Source of the DNA: Nonomuraea coxensis DSM 45129
GTDB lineage: Bacteria; Actinomycetota; Actinomycetes; Streptosporangiales; Streptosporangiaceae
DNA length: 64,000 nt
Assembly: GCF_019397265.1 (NCBI RefSeq)
Contig: NZ_CP068985.1
Coordinates: 5,622,501 to 5,686,500 of the forward strand
Direction: 5' to 3'
This document shows positions 10,090-18,579 of this stretch, in pieces (positions within the stretch are counted from its first letter, which is position 1; the number at the start of each line of letters is the position of its first letter). The notes under the pieces were generated by a model. The model worked only from the letters and a program-made list of their open reading frames with translations. It made no database searches and was not told the origin of the DNA. A program made the translations under genes and the position numbers.

Positions 10090-11462
10090 CTCCCCAGGAG
10101 ATGGTGGAAAGGGCCCTGGCGCTCTCCACGAACGACGGCTGCGTGGTGCTCGTGGACGAGGGGTCCACGGCCAACCTGCGCTTCGCGGGCAACACGCTGA
10201 CCACCAACGGCGTGGCGCGCTCGTCCCGGCTCACGGTGATCTCGATCGCGGGCGACCGGGCCGGCGTGGTGTCGCGGGCGGCGGTGCGCGAGGAGCAGCT
10301 CGCCGATGTCGTGGCGGCGGCCGACGCGGCGGCCAGGGACGCCAGGCCCGCCGAGGACGCGCGCCCGCTCGTCGAGGCGGGCCCCGCCTCCGCCCACTGG
10401 GACGAGGACGTGCGGCCCACCGACATCGGGGTGTTCGAGGCGTTCGCGCCCGCGCTCGGGGAGGCGTTCGCGACGGCCGAGGCGGGCGGCAGGAGGCTCT
10501 ACGGCTTCGCCGAGCACCGGATGACCTCGACGTTCCTCGGCACGTCCACGGGCGTGCGGCTGCGGCACGACCAGCCGACCGGCCGCCTGGAGCTCAACGC
10601 CAAGTCGGGCGACCTCAAGCGGTCGGCCTGGACCGGCGTGTCCACGCAGGACTTCACGGACGTCGACGTGGCCGCGCTCGGCGCGTCGCTGGCCCAGCGG
10701 CTGGAGTGGGCGAAGAACCGGGTGGACCTGCCGGCGGGCCGCTACGAGACGCTGCTGCCGCCGAGCGCCGTGGCCGACCTGATGATCTACCTGTTCTGGT
10801 CGGCGGGGGCGCGCGACGCGCTGGACGGGCGGTCGGTGTTCGCCAGGCCCGGCGGGGGAACCCGCGTGGGCGAGCGGCTCGGCACGCTGCCGGTGACGCT
10901 GTCGAGCGATCCGGGCGCGGAGGGCATCGCGTGCGCGCCGTTCGTGACGGCGCACGCCTCCAGCAGGCAGAGCTCGGTCTTCGACAACGGGCTGCCGCTG
11001 GGGCCGACCGACTGGATCAGGGACGGGCGGCTGGAGGCGCTGCACCAGACGCGCTACTCGGCCGAGCTGAGCGGGCTGCCGGTGACGCCGGCCGTCGACA
11101 ACCTGATCCTGCGCGGGCCCGGCGGCGGGCCGTCGCCGTCGCTGGAGGAGATGATCGCGGGCACGCGGCACGGGCTGCTGCTCACCTGCCTGTGGTACAT
11201 CCGGGAGGTCGATCCCCAGACGCTGCTCGTCACCGGGCTGACCCGTGACGGCGTCTACCTCGTGGAGCACGGCGAGGTCGTGGGCGAGGTCAACAATTTC
11301 CGCTTCAACGAGAGCCCCGTCGACCTGCTCGGCCGCATCTCCGAGGTCGGCGCGGAGGGGCGGACGCTGCCGCGCGAGTGGAACGACTACTTCCAGCGGA
11401 CGATCATGCCCGCCGTCCGGGTGCCCGACTTCAACATGTCCACGGTGAGCCAGGCGAGCTGA
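10086..11462 (+). CDS. tldE: TldE/PmbA-type subunit
   Basis: Partner of TldD in the heterodimeric protease; this family keeps the fold but lacks the HExxxH zinc motif, and none is visible here. 458 residues starting at a GTG that overlaps the tldD stop (GTGA). Typical segments are NLRFAGNTLTTNGVARS at the N terminus and DNGLPLGPTDWI and TRDGVYLVEHGEVVGEVNNF near the C terminus. Fused-stop coupling with tldD supports 1:1 synthesis. No peptide-toxin or RiPP precursor is seen next to it. Confidence 0.9.
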
Positions 11463-11482
11463 GCCCCAGGGGCCGGACGGCC

Positions 11483-11514
11483 GCCGCCCCCGGCCCTGCC
11501 GGGCCGTGGGCGGC
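11483..11514. terminator. Bidirectional terminator between tldE and the dodecin gene
   Basis: Strong hairpin between two convergent genes: outer arms GCCGCC / GGCGGC (11483-11488 and 11509-11514) and inner arms CGGCCC / GGGCCG (11491-11496 and 11501-11506) around a TGCC loop. There is no U-tract, which is common for actinomycete terminators. Confidence 0.6.
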
Positions 11515-11528
11515 GCTCAGCGTGCCGC

Positions 11529-11741
11529 TCAGGCGTCCTCCAGGCGGAAGCCGACCTTCATGCCCACCTGGAAGTGGGCGACCTCCCCCGCGTCGATGTG
11601 GCCGCGGATCTCCGTCACCTCGAACCAGTCCAGGTGCCGCAGCGTCTCCGAGGCCCGCCTGATCCCGTTGCGGATGGCCTGGTCGACGCTCTCTCCCGAG
11701 GTCCCGACGATCTCGGTGACCCGGTACGTTCGATCCGACAT
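11529..11741 (-). CDS. Dodecin flavin-binding protein
   Basis: 70-residue dodecin. The protein forms a hollow dodecamer that stores or buffers flavin (FMN/riboflavin) and, in some species, CoA. Diagnostic segments are YRVTEIVGTSGESVDQAIRN near the N terminus, and LDWFEVTEIRGHI, where the Trp sandwiches the isoalloxazine ring, followed by FQVGMKVGFRLE. The start is certain: an AAGGAGGAG ribosome-binding site lies at ideal distance from the ATG. Minus strand, its own unit, converging on tldE. Confidence 0.93.
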   Translation of the reverse strand: MSDRTYRVTEIVGTSGESVDQAIRNGIRRASETLRHLDWFEVTEIRGHIDAGEVAHFQVGMKVGFRLEDA

Positions 11742-11840
11742 ATCCCTCTCCTCCTTACCCCAAGGCCATGATCGCATGACCCCCTCCGCCGCCCCGGTCC
11801 GCCGTCGCGAGCACGCAGCCCGAGGTCTACCGTGGAAGGT

Positions 11841-12155
11841 ATGAAGCGGTGGCGCAGAAACCCGGACGTCCACCAGGTCACGGACGCCAAACCGTCGCTG
11901 ACGGCGGACATCCACCGGCGTGAGGTGAGATACCTCGTCCAGATGGGCATCCGCACGGTCTGCCTGGTCCTCGCGGTGGTGGTGCCCGTGCCGTGGCCGT
12001 TCAGGCTGCTGTTCATCGCCGGCGCCGTGTTTTTGCCATACATAGCGGTAATCGGGGCCAATGAGAGGGGCGAACCTGCCCCGCCCCCGGCCTTTCAGGA
12101 CCCTGAGGCTAACCAAAGCGAGATACCGCTGCATCGACGCGAGATCGGGTCGTGA
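11841..12155 (+). CDS. DUF3099 small membrane protein
   Basis: 104 residues with an N-terminal VHQVTDAKPSLTADIHRRE segment, typical of DUF3099, then two closely spaced membrane helices (RTVCLVLAVVVPVP and FRLLFIAGAVFLPYIAVI) and a cytoplasmic tail. Function unknown. A GTG three codons upstream (11832) is an alternative start; GGAAGG sits too close to the ATG to decide. DUF3099 genes lie next to 6C RNA genes in other actinobacteria as far as I recall, and this is the case here. Confidence 0.75.
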   Translation: MKRWRRNPDVHQVTDAKPSLTADIHRREVRYLVQMGIRTVCLVLAVVVPVPWPFRLLFIAGAVFLPYIAVIGANERGEPAPPPAFQDPEANQSEIPLHRREIGS

Positions 12156-12200
12156 CTAAGTCTTGACGCATCCCATGGGTTGTAGGTGTACGCTTTAGCC

Positions 12201-12314
12201 AAGCGCTCCGGTCCCCCGTCGGAGCGCTGGTGCCGGCGTTCCGGGCCCCCGTCGGAACGCCGATGAAGCGATGCCGGGTGGTTTGCCCCCGTAACCACCC
12301 GGCATCGCCCTTTT
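12201..12314 (+). ncRNA. 6C-type small RNA
   Basis: Three consecutive hairpins with C-run loops. Hairpin 1 has 8-bp arms at 12202-12209 and 12221-12228 with loop GGTCCCCCGTC. Hairpin 2 has 8-bp arms at 12235-12242 and 12254-12261 with loop GGGCCCCCGTC. Hairpin 3 has perfect 14-bp arms at 12270-12283 and 12293-12306 with loop TGCCCCCGT, followed by GCCCTTTT, so it acts as the intrinsic terminator. The layout is that of the actinobacterial 6C RNA (called B11 in Mycobacterium tuberculosis), which acts on mRNAs through the C-rich loops. Here each loop has five consecutive C, not six. A TTGACG at 12163 and a TACGCT at 12189 could be the promoter, though their spacing is long. The rest of the 316-bp gap to mobA shows nothing clear. 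Confidence 0.85.
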
Positions 12315-12471
12315 CCTGGACAAACCCGCATCGGCGGATGATCTAGAACGGCGGCGCCGGGGCGGTCCGATAGGGCTGCTTTCCCGAAATCGTTTTCACT
12401 CCCGCCTGTCCCGTTATTCACAGGAAATCTTCAGGCGGGAGCGGGCTTGACTTCAAGAGTTCGTTCGAGTG

Positions 12472-13359
12472 TCAGCCATCTGTCAGCGTCCCGCCGGCCG
12501 CCGCCGGCCAGTTCTTCGCCAAAGTGGTCAGTTTGGCGACGGCGTCCTCCGGGGCGGTGCCCGCTCCCTGAGCCAGCCCCAGCAGGTACGCCGTCAGCGG
12601 CGCGGCCGGCCGGGCCACGCCGTGGGCGACCTCCTTGGTGAGGTCGAGGATCTGGTCGCGGTCCACGGCGGCCGGGTCGATGCCCAGCTCCTCGCAGGCC
12701 AGGGCCGTCCATTCGTTGAGCACGTGCATGTGAGCCTCCTCAAGGTCGTCGGTCGTGTCGCAGTCGAACCAGGGGCGCCCTGGCGGCGTCAGGCGCGCGC
12801 CGACCAGGGGGGCCAGCAGGCCGCGGAGCGAGCGGCCGGCGTAACCGGCGAGCGCGCTCCTCAGCTCGGTGACCGGCCAGACGCCCGCCAGCCATTGTTC
12901 CCGCCCGCCGTCGTCCACCATCACCGCGCCCGCGCCCGGCGGGGCGGCCTCCAGCAGCGCCCTCACGTGCGCCTCCGTCAGGAACGGCAGATCTCCGGCG
13001 AGCAGCGCCACCCAGGGAGCGGTGACGTGCGCCAGACCGGCGGCGAGGGCGGGGACGGGCCCGCCGCCCGGCGGGTCCTCGCGCGCGAACCGGACGCCGG
13101 GGAGGGGACGCTCAGGACCGACCACGATCGTGCGGCGGGCGCCGGACGCGGCGGCGACGACGTTCGCGACGAGCGACCGGCCGCCGACGGTGATGCCCGG
13201 CTTGTCCCGCCCGCCGAGCCGCCTCGCCTCTCCCCCGGCCAGCACCACCGCGTCGAAGCCCGTGCCCGGGGCCGCCAGGGACGGCCCCGGCGCCTCGGAC
13301 GGCTCCCCGCCGCCTGAGCCCCGTCCGGAGGCGGCGGGCGGCGGGCCCGCGGTGGGCAC
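12472..13359 (-). CDS. mobA: MobA-like NTP transferase fused to a DUF6457 domain
   Basis: Molybdenum cofactor guanylyltransferase-like protein that would attach GMP (or another NMP) to molybdopterin. The nucleotide-binding signature is VVLAGGEARRLGGRDKP, followed by LLAGDLPFLT (metal-binding Asp) and FDCDTTDD. After about residue 205 a helical C-terminal domain follows (LNEWTALACEELGIDP, ending TTLAKNWPAAAGG), matching DUF6457, usually a separate small protein; the fusion occurs in other actinomycetes. The frame is open to an ATG at 13425, but that would overlap moaA by 62 bp, so I prefer the GTG at 13359, 4 bp after the moaA stop. The segment before the signature is Pro/Gly-rich and probably disordered. 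Confidence 0.8.
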   Translation of the reverse strand: MPTAGPPPAASGRGSGGGEPSEAPGPSLAAPGTGFDAVVLAGGEARRLGGRDKPGITVGGRSLVANVVAAASGARRTIVVGPERPLPGVRFAREDPPGGGPVPALAAGLAHVTAPWVALLAGDLPFLTEAHVRALLEAAPPGAGAVMVDDGGREQWLAGVWPVTELRSALAGYAGRSLRGLLAPLVGARLTPPGRPWFDCDTTDDLEEAHMHVLNEWTALACEELGIDPAAVDRDQILDLTKEVAHGVARPAAPLTAYLLGLAQGAGTAPEDAVAKLTTLAKNWPAAAGGTLTDG

Positions 13360-13363
13360 GGTG

Positions 13364-14353
13364 TCAGCCGCCGATGGCGGACATCGGGCGGGAGGGCTGG
13401 AGGAAGGACGGGTCGTCGATGCCATGGCCGGCGCGTTTGCGGGCGACCGCGGCCCGCCACCGCGCCGCGAGCTCCTCGTCGGTGGCGCCGGCCCGCAGCG
13501 CCGACTTGAGGTCGGACTCCTCGGTCGCGAACAGGCAGTTGCGGACCTGGCCGTCGGCGGTCAGCCGGACGCGGTCGCAGGCGCCGCAGAACGGGCGGGT
13601 GACCGAGCCGATGACGCCGACCCGCGCGGGCCCGCCACCGACCAGGAAGCGCTCGGCGGGCGCGCTGCCCCGCTCCTCCTGGTCGTCCGGCGTCAGGTCG
13701 AACGCCTCCGACAGCAGGCCGAGGATCTCGTCTGCGGTGACCATGGCCTCGCGGCTCCAGCCGTGCTGCGCGTCGAGCGGCATCTGCTCGATGAAGCGCA
13801 GTTCGTAGCCCTGCTCCAGCGACCAGCGCAGCAGCGGGACCGCCTCGTGCTCGTTGACGCCGCGCATGAGCACCGCGTTGATCTTGACCGGGCGGAGCCC
13901 AGCGCGGTCGGCGGCGGCGAGGCCGGCGATGACGTCGGCGTGCCGGTCGCGGTGGGCGAGGCGCTTGAACGTGGCGGCGTCGAGGGTGTCGAGGGAGACG
14001 TTGACGCGGTCGAGCCCGGCGGCGGCCAGCGGCTCGGCCAGGCGGGCGAGGCCGATGCCGTTGGTGGTCAGCGAGATCTGCGGGCGGGGCTCCAGCGCGG
14101 CCGTGCGGGCCACGATGTCGACCAGCTCGCGCCGCAGCAGCGGCTCGCCTCCGGTGTAGCGGACCTCGGTGACGCCCAGGCGCTCGACGCCGACGCCCAC
14201 CAGGCGGACGATCTCGTCGGCGGTGAGGAGCTGGGCGCTCGGCAGCCAGTCGAGACCTTCGGGAGGCATGCAGTAGGTGCAGCGCAGGTTGCACTTGTCC
14301 GTGAGGGACACCCGAAGATCCGTCGCCACCCGTCCGAACGAGTCTCGCAACAC
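13364..14353 (-). CDS. moaA: GTP 3',8-cyclase MoaA
   Basis: Radical SAM enzyme for the first step of molybdopterin (also tungstopterin) synthesis, converting GTP to 3',8-cyclo-7,8-dihydro-GTP. The N-terminal radical-SAM cluster motif is CNLRCTYCMPPEG; the second, substrate-binding cluster is in CGACDRVRLTADGQVRNC. The C terminus ends in the conserved double glycine (SAIGG), needed for activity. 329 residues. It starts with GTG preceded by a strong GGAGGTGA. It heads a moaA-mobA operon. The aldehyde oxidoreductase at 51.4 kb is a candidate client of this cofactor. Confidence 0.95.
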   Translation of the reverse strand: MLRDSFGRVATDLRVSLTDKCNLRCTYCMPPEGLDWLPSAQLLTADEIVRLVGVGVERLGVTEVRYTGGEPLLRRELVDIVARTAALEPRPQISLTTNGIGLARLAEPLAAAGLDRVNVSLDTLDAATFKRLAHRDRHADVIAGLAAADRAGLRPVKINAVLMRGVNEHEAVPLLRWSLEQGYELRFIEQMPLDAQHGWSREAMVTADEILGLLSEAFDLTPDDQEERGSAPAERFLVGGGPARVGVIGSVTRPFCGACDRVRLTADGQVRNCLFATEESDLKSALRAGATDEELAARWRAAVARKRAGHGIDDPSFLQPSRPMSAIGG

Positions 14354-14476
14354 GGGGCGTCACCTCCAGTTCGATCGCCAGGGAGCCAGCCTACGACGTG
14401 GTTCCGGCCATACTCAAAACCACCTTGTCACCGCACGACAACATTCGCGGCTTCGGCCTGATTCCGGCCTGGAACG

Positions 14477-14514
14477 CCGGACGCCCGGCCGATTGCGCGA
14501 TGCCGGGCGTCCGG
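14477..14514. terminator. Hairpin downstream of the 14.5-kb secreted-protein gene
   Basis: Perfect 13-bp stem (arms 14477-14489 and 14502-14514, sequence CCGGACGCCCGGC) around a 12-nt loop, 18 bp beyond the stop of the minus-strand gene. There is no U-tract. It separates that gene from moaA. Confidence 0.6.
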
Positions 14515-14532
14515 AGTGGTGAGGGCCGCGCC

Positions 14533-15030
14533 TCAGTGGTGGTGGCGGCGGCCGATCACCTTGACGTAGTCGGTGGCCTCCGACGGCTCCAGGTACCTGG
14601 CGCCCTCGAAGACGGCGCGCCAGGTACCGGACGTACGGGCCGGGACGCGGGTGTGGAAGTTGCCGTCGCGGCCGGTCCTGACCGTCTCGACGTACTCCCA
14701 CTTGCCGGTGCCGTTCGGGCGGAAGAGGATCACGATCCGCTTCCAGGCCAGGCGGTGCCAGCGCTCCTGCTTCTTGCAGGTGTCGGAGTGGAGCACCTGC
14801 ACGAACCCGCTGATGTAGTCCTCCTCGCACTGCACCGACAGCTTGCCGTCGAGGCGGATCGGCTTGCCGCGCCAGGCGGGCTCGGGGTTGGCGTCGAGCG
14901 CCAGGCTCGTGTTGCCGCCGACGAAGTCCGGGTCCGGCTCGTCCGCGAACGCGGGCGTGGCCGCGGTGGCGAGCACCGTGGCGCCCAGGGCGGCCGCCGC
15001 CAGACCGGCTGCGATTCGTCGCATCTTCAT
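14533..15030 (-). CDS. Small secreted protein of unknown function
   Basis: 165 residues with a clear signal peptide (basic MKMRRIAAG, then an Ala-rich core, predicted cleavage after TPAFA). The mature part is rich in beta-strand-like segments: RGKPIRLDGKLSVQC, KRIVILFRPNGTGKWEYVET, GNFHTRVPARTSGTWRAVF. Two Cys (in SVQCEED and SDTCKKQ) may pair. The ATG at 15030 has a strong GGAAGGA site. The C-terminal half resembles that of the next gene (a G-Y/H-Y-x-S pattern after a W-R-V/A-x-F strand), so the two are paralogous. Similar exported Ig-like modules are common in actinomycetes; no function can be named. Confidence 0.65.
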   Translation of the reverse strand: MKMRRIAAGLAAAALGATVLATAATPAFADEPDPDFVGGNTSLALDANPEPAWRGKPIRLDGKLSVQCEEDYISGFVQVLHSDTCKKQERWHRLAWKRIVILFRPNGTGKWEYVETVRTGRDGNFHTRVPARTSGTWRAVFEGARYLEPSEATDYVKVIGRRHHH

Positions 15031-15139
15031 GATTCCTTCCCCGTCACGTACGCGCCCCGAAGCGGGACACGTCAACCATTGACTCGTAAAGGTCAAGAAA
15101 AGTTGCGGCAAAGGAGATCACAGTTCGGCAACAAGCGCC

Positions 15140-16501
15140 CTATGGGGCGATTCGTCGGGATCTGGAGGTGGTTGAGGCGTAGTGGCCGGTTCCTGGGAAG
15201 CGGACGCGCCAGTAGCCCTTCGTCCGGCCCCCGACCGTGGTCTCGAAGCCGCCCGCGGCGTCCGTGACGGTCTCGCCGACGCGCTGCCACGCGGAGGTCA
15301 GGTCCGGACGCCACAGGACCTCCAGGCGCTGCCCGCCGAACGGGCCGTAGTCGGTCAGGCCGCGCGGGTCGACGCGGGTCAGCGAGCCGCGTACGCGGAC
15401 CGAGCCGCCGCCGGACCCGGACTTCTCCGCGTGGAGGGGCGACAGGCGGGTCGCGCGGCGGAACTGGAAGGCGGCGTACTCGGTGACGGTCCTGCCGCCC
15501 TTGCCGCGGGCGGTGGCGGTCACCGTCCAGGCGCCGGTCGGGTAGTAGCGGCTGAGCTTCTTGTCGGGAAGGAAGCGCCAGGTCTCCCAGCCGTCGGCCG
15601 GCCGCCGCGCGCCCTGCCCCGGCACGACGGCGCGGGCGCGCGGGAGGCCGCCGCCCATGTGCGTCCCCGCGCCCGCGTGCCCGGCGGAGGGCTGGAACGG
15701 GATGGGACGCTGGAGCGGGACAGAGCGCTGGAGCAAGGCGGGACGCTGGAGCGGGACAGAGCGCTGGAGCAACGCGGGATGTTCGAGCGGGACGGGGTGC
15801 TGGAAACGGGCCGCGGCATGGCCCGTGGGCAGGCCCGCCGGGCGGAGCGCGGGGGCCAGGGCCGGGGTCGGCCGTGGCGCGGGAGCGGTCGCGTCGGGCG
15901 TCGTCGGCGGGTCGTCCAGCGCCGGCGGCTCTTCTGGATCGTCCAGCTCAGGCGGCCCGCCTGGGAACCCCGGCTCCGTCGGCCCGCCTGGGGATCCTGG
16001 CTTCACCGGCCCGCCTGGGGACCCTGGCTTCACCGGCCCGGCCGGGGAGTCCGGTTGGGTCGGGTCGGTCGGGGACTGGGGTTCGGGTGGTTCGGCGGGG
16101 GTGTGGACGGTGGGCGGCTCGGCGGGCAACGGCTTGGAGGCCAGGACCGGGCCGGGCGGAGCGCCGGGCTCGACCTCGACGGTGACGCCGTTCCTGCCCC
16201 GCGTCCCCTTGGCGATCACGTCGATCACCAGGCGGACGGATCCGCGCGGGCCGGCGACCGGCTCGGCGGGCCGCACGTCGATGGCGCGGATGACGGGCCC
16301 GTCCTCGGCGGAGGACGGAGGCGAGAACGGAGCGGCGGGCAGAGCCGCCCCGGGCACGGCGCCGACGGTGGACGCGGCGGCAGTGGACAAAGCGGTGGTG
16401 GACACGGCGGTGGTAGACGCGGTCGCGGTGGCGGTGGACGCGGACGCGGGAGCCACGAGCGTCCCCGCCGCGAGCGAGGCGAGTAGCAGTCCTCTGGTCA
16501 T
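15140..16501 (-). CDS. Secreted proline-rich protein with C-terminal beta domain
   Basis: 453 residues. The start at 16501 is the Met at the head of a signal peptide (MTRGLLLASLAAGTLVAPA). After an Ala/Ser/Thr-rich stretch comes a beta-rich region (VIRAIDVRPAEPVAGP), then a long low-complexity Pro region with two repeat families: GPVKPGSPG units and LLQRSVPLQRPA units, both tandem at DNA level. The C-terminal 150 residues (WETWRFLPDKKLSRYYPTG onward) form a probable beta-sandwich ending GHYASTTSRSR, akin to the neighbouring secreted protein. The architecture suggests a cell-surface stalk carrying a small globular head. Function unknown. Confidence 0.6.
   Translation of the reverse strand: MTRGLLLASLAAGTLVAPASASTATATASTTAVSTTALSTAAASTVGAVPGAALPAAPFSPPSSAEDGPVIRAIDVRPAEPVAGPRGSVRLVIDVIAKGTRGRNGVTVEVEPGAPPGPVLASKPLPAEPPTVHTPAEPPEPQSPTDPTQPDSPAGPVKPGSPGGPVKPGSPGGPTEPGFPGGPPELDDPEEPPALDDPPTTPDATAPAPRPTPALAPALRPAGLPTGHAAARFQHPVPLEHPALLQRSVPLQRPALLQRSVPLQRPIPFQPSAGHAGAGTHMGGGLPRARAVVPGQGARRPADGWETWRFLPDKKLSRYYPTGAWTVTATARGKGGRTVTEYAAFQFRRATRLSPLHAEKSGSGGGSVRVRGSLTRVDPRGLTDYGPFGGQRLEVLWRPDLTSAWQRVGETVTDAAGGFETTVGGRTKGYWRVRFPGTGHYASTTSRSRRIAP
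15704..15775 (-). repeat. 36-bp tandem repeat inside the proline-rich gene
   Basis: Two adjacent 36-bp copies (15704-15739, 15740-15775) differing at one base. They encode the duplicated LLQRSVPLQRPA segment; the flanks hold decayed half units (HPVPLEHPA, RPIPFQ). Confidence 0.85.
15954..16034 (-). repeat. 27-bp tandem repeat inside the proline-rich gene
   Basis: Three 27-bp units (15954-15980 diverged, 15981-16007 and 16008-16034 differing at one base) encoding nine-residue collagen-like units of the GPVKPGSPG type, followed by a partial unit. Confidence 0.85.
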
Positions 16502-16581
16502 GACCGAGACGGTAGGAACCGCCCGGTCATGGCCAAACCCTCGACACACGCCTCGATGGGCAAAGCCCGGGAAAGACGGGA

Positions 16582-18432
16582 TCAGCCGGCGTAGAGACCC
16601 TCGATGACGTCGGCGTACTTGGTGTGGATGATCCGCCTCTTGAGCTTGAGGCTGGGGGTGAGCTCCTCGGTCTCGGCGGTCCACTCGGTGCCGAGCAGCG
16701 CCCACTTCTTCACCTGCTGCACCCGGGCGAGCTTGGTGTTGGCGGCCTCGACGGCGGCCTCCACCTCCTTGAGCACGTCGGGGTGCTCGGCGAGCTCGGC
16801 GAGCGAGCCGTAGGTGATGTCGCGGGCCTGCGCCCAGCCGGGCGCGACCTCGGCGTCGAGGGTGAGGACGGCGACGGGGTAGGGCCGCCGGTCGCCGTAG
16901 GCGAGCGCCTGGCCGATGAGCGGGTGCTGCTTGAGGTGGTTCTCGATCTCGGCCGGGGAGATGTTCTCGCCGCCGGCGGTGATGATGAGCTCCTTCTTGC
17001 GGTCCACGACGCGGTAGAAGCCGTCGTCGTCCACGCTGCCGATGTCGCCGGTGTGCAGCCAGCCGTCGGCGTCGATGAGCTCGGCGGTGGCCTCGGCGCG
17101 GTTGAGGTAGCCGCGGGTGTTGAGCGGGCTGCGGGTGAGCAGTTCGCCGTCCTCGGCGATGCGGACCTCGACGCCGGGCTCGGCCCTGCCGACGGTGCCG
17201 AGGCGGTAGCAGGCGGGGCTGTTGCCGGTGAAGGCGCCGGTGGTCTCGGTCATGCCGTACACGTCGATGACCTTGAGGCCGAGGCCGGCGTAGAAGTTCT
17301 GCACCTCGGGCGGGAGGGGGGCGGCGCCGGTGGCGGTCCACTCGGCGCGGTCGAAGCCGATCATGCCGCGGATGAGCCCTAACAGGGCGGCGTCGGCCTT
17401 CTCGTACGCCGCCTGGATCTCGGGCGTGACGGTGTGGCCGTACTGGCCGGCCTCGACGTACGCGCGCCCGGCGGCCATGGCCTCGCGCACCGCGGCCTGC
17501 TGCTCCTCGGGCTGGCCGGCGAGCACGGCGAGGAGGCGGGCCATCATCTTCTCCCACACGCGCGGCACCCCGAAGAACATCATCGGCCGGACCTGCCCCA
17601 GCGTGGCGCCGAGGTTGGCGAGGTCGGTGCAGAAGTAGACGTGGGACGCCTTCACCAGCGGCAGGTAGAGGCTGAGGATGCGCTCGGCGATGTGGGCGTA
17701 GGTGAGGTAGGAGATCTGGGTGCCGAGCGTCGGCAGCGAGGTGAGCCGGTCGGTGGCGGCGACCTCGTAGAAGACGTTGGAGTGGGTGAGCGGGACGCCC
17801 TTGGGCATCCCGGTGGTGCCGGAGGTGTAGAGGACGGTGACGACGTCGTCGGCGGTGACGGCGCGCAGGCGCTCCTCGACGGCGGCGGGGGCGGCGGCGA
17901 GCCGGGCGCGGCCGAGCTCCAGGAAGTCCGTCCAGGCCATGAAGCGCTCGTCGTCGCCGGGGGCGCCCTCCAGCATGATGATCTTCTGCAGGCCGCCGAG
18001 GCGGTCGAGCACCGGCTGCCAGCGGGCCAGCTCGGCGGGGCCGCCGAGGACGGCGAAGCGGGCGCCGACGTCGCCGGCGACGAACTCGATCTGCTCGGGC
18101 GCGAACGTCCCGTAGATCGTGCAGCCCACTCCCCCGGCGTGCACGGCGCCGAGGTCGGCGAGGACGTGCTCGCTGCGGTTGACCATCATGACCGCGACGG
18201 ACTCGCCGCGCTCCAGGCCGAGGGCGGCGAAGCCGGCCGCGATCTCCAGGACGCGCTGCCTGGCCTCGGCGTAGGTGAGCGTGCGCCATTCCTCGCCGGA
18301 GTCGGGGTCGCCGGGGTCGGAGTAGGCGGGTGCGTCGGGGTGCCGCTCGGCCAGTTCGGCGAGCTGCCCGCAGACGGTACGGCCGGCGATCTGCTGCTCG
18401 ATCTCGGCCCGGACCTCGAGGACTTCGGCCAT
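16582..18432 (-). CDS. Long-chain fatty acid-CoA ligase (FadD15-type)
   Basis: AMP-forming acyl-CoA synthetase, 616 residues. The P-loop-like core is VLYTSGTTGMPKGVPLTHSN; further motifs are YGMTETTGAFTGN, LHTGDIGSVDDDGF and the linker with the catalytic Lys region ENISPAEIENHLKQ. Length and the N-terminal GRTVCGQLAELAERHPD match the FadD15/FAA group that activates long-chain fatty acids for lipid metabolism. ATG with a GGAGG site; an in-frame Met 11 codons upstream is less likely. It is monocistronic. Upstream it has a short inverted repeat that may be an operator. There is no direct link to the peptide cluster 10 kb away. Confidence 0.9.
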   Translation of the reverse strand: MAEVLEVRAEIEQQIAGRTVCGQLAELAERHPDAPAYSDPGDPDSGEEWRTLTYAEARQRVLEIAAGFAALGLERGESVAVMMVNRSEHVLADLGAVHAGGVGCTIYGTFAPEQIEFVAGDVGARFAVLGGPAELARWQPVLDRLGGLQKIIMLEGAPGDDERFMAWTDFLELGRARLAAAPAAVEERLRAVTADDVVTVLYTSGTTGMPKGVPLTHSNVFYEVAATDRLTSLPTLGTQISYLTYAHIAERILSLYLPLVKASHVYFCTDLANLGATLGQVRPMMFFGVPRVWEKMMARLLAVLAGQPEEQQAAVREAMAAGRAYVEAGQYGHTVTPEIQAAYEKADAALLGLIRGMIGFDRAEWTATGAAPLPPEVQNFYAGLGLKVIDVYGMTETTGAFTGNSPACYRLGTVGRAEPGVEVRIAEDGELLTRSPLNTRGYLNRAEATAELIDADGWLHTGDIGSVDDDGFYRVVDRKKELIITAGGENISPAEIENHLKQHPLIGQALAYGDRRPYPVAVLTLDAEVAPGWAQARDITYGSLAELAEHPDVLKEVEAAVEAANTKLARVQQVKKWALLGTEWTAETEELTPSLKLKRRIIHTKYADVIEGLYAG

Positions 18433-18450
18433 GGCGCGCCTCCAGTCAGT

Positions 18451-18475
18451 ATTCACTTGCATGAATGGCTTGCAT
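18451..18475 (-). promoter_or_regulatory. Possible operator in front of the acyl-CoA ligase gene
   Basis: ATTCACTTGCATGAAT (18451-18466) has inverted ATTCA/TGAAT arms, and the heptamer CTTGCAT recurs at 18456 and 18469. The position, 19 bp before the start codon, suits a TetR-type repressor site, as often found at fatty acid genes. No regulator gene is adjacent. Confidence 0.3.
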
Positions 18476-18579
18476 CGCACCACACCGGCCGGACAGCGGC
18501 AAGACCTTGCGGAGGAAGAACGGCATCTCTGACGTAGAGTGATGGATCGGGTGCGATCAGTCACGTTGGGGGCGGGGCG

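Noticed and set aside
12315..12471. Small gene between the 6C RNA and mobA
   Set aside because: Only short frames without ribosome-binding sites or recognisable content were found.
15704..16034. Possible CRISPR-like array
   Set aside because: The repeats are directly adjacent without spacers, lie in frame in a coding sequence and encode Pro-rich peptide repeats. No cas genes are present.
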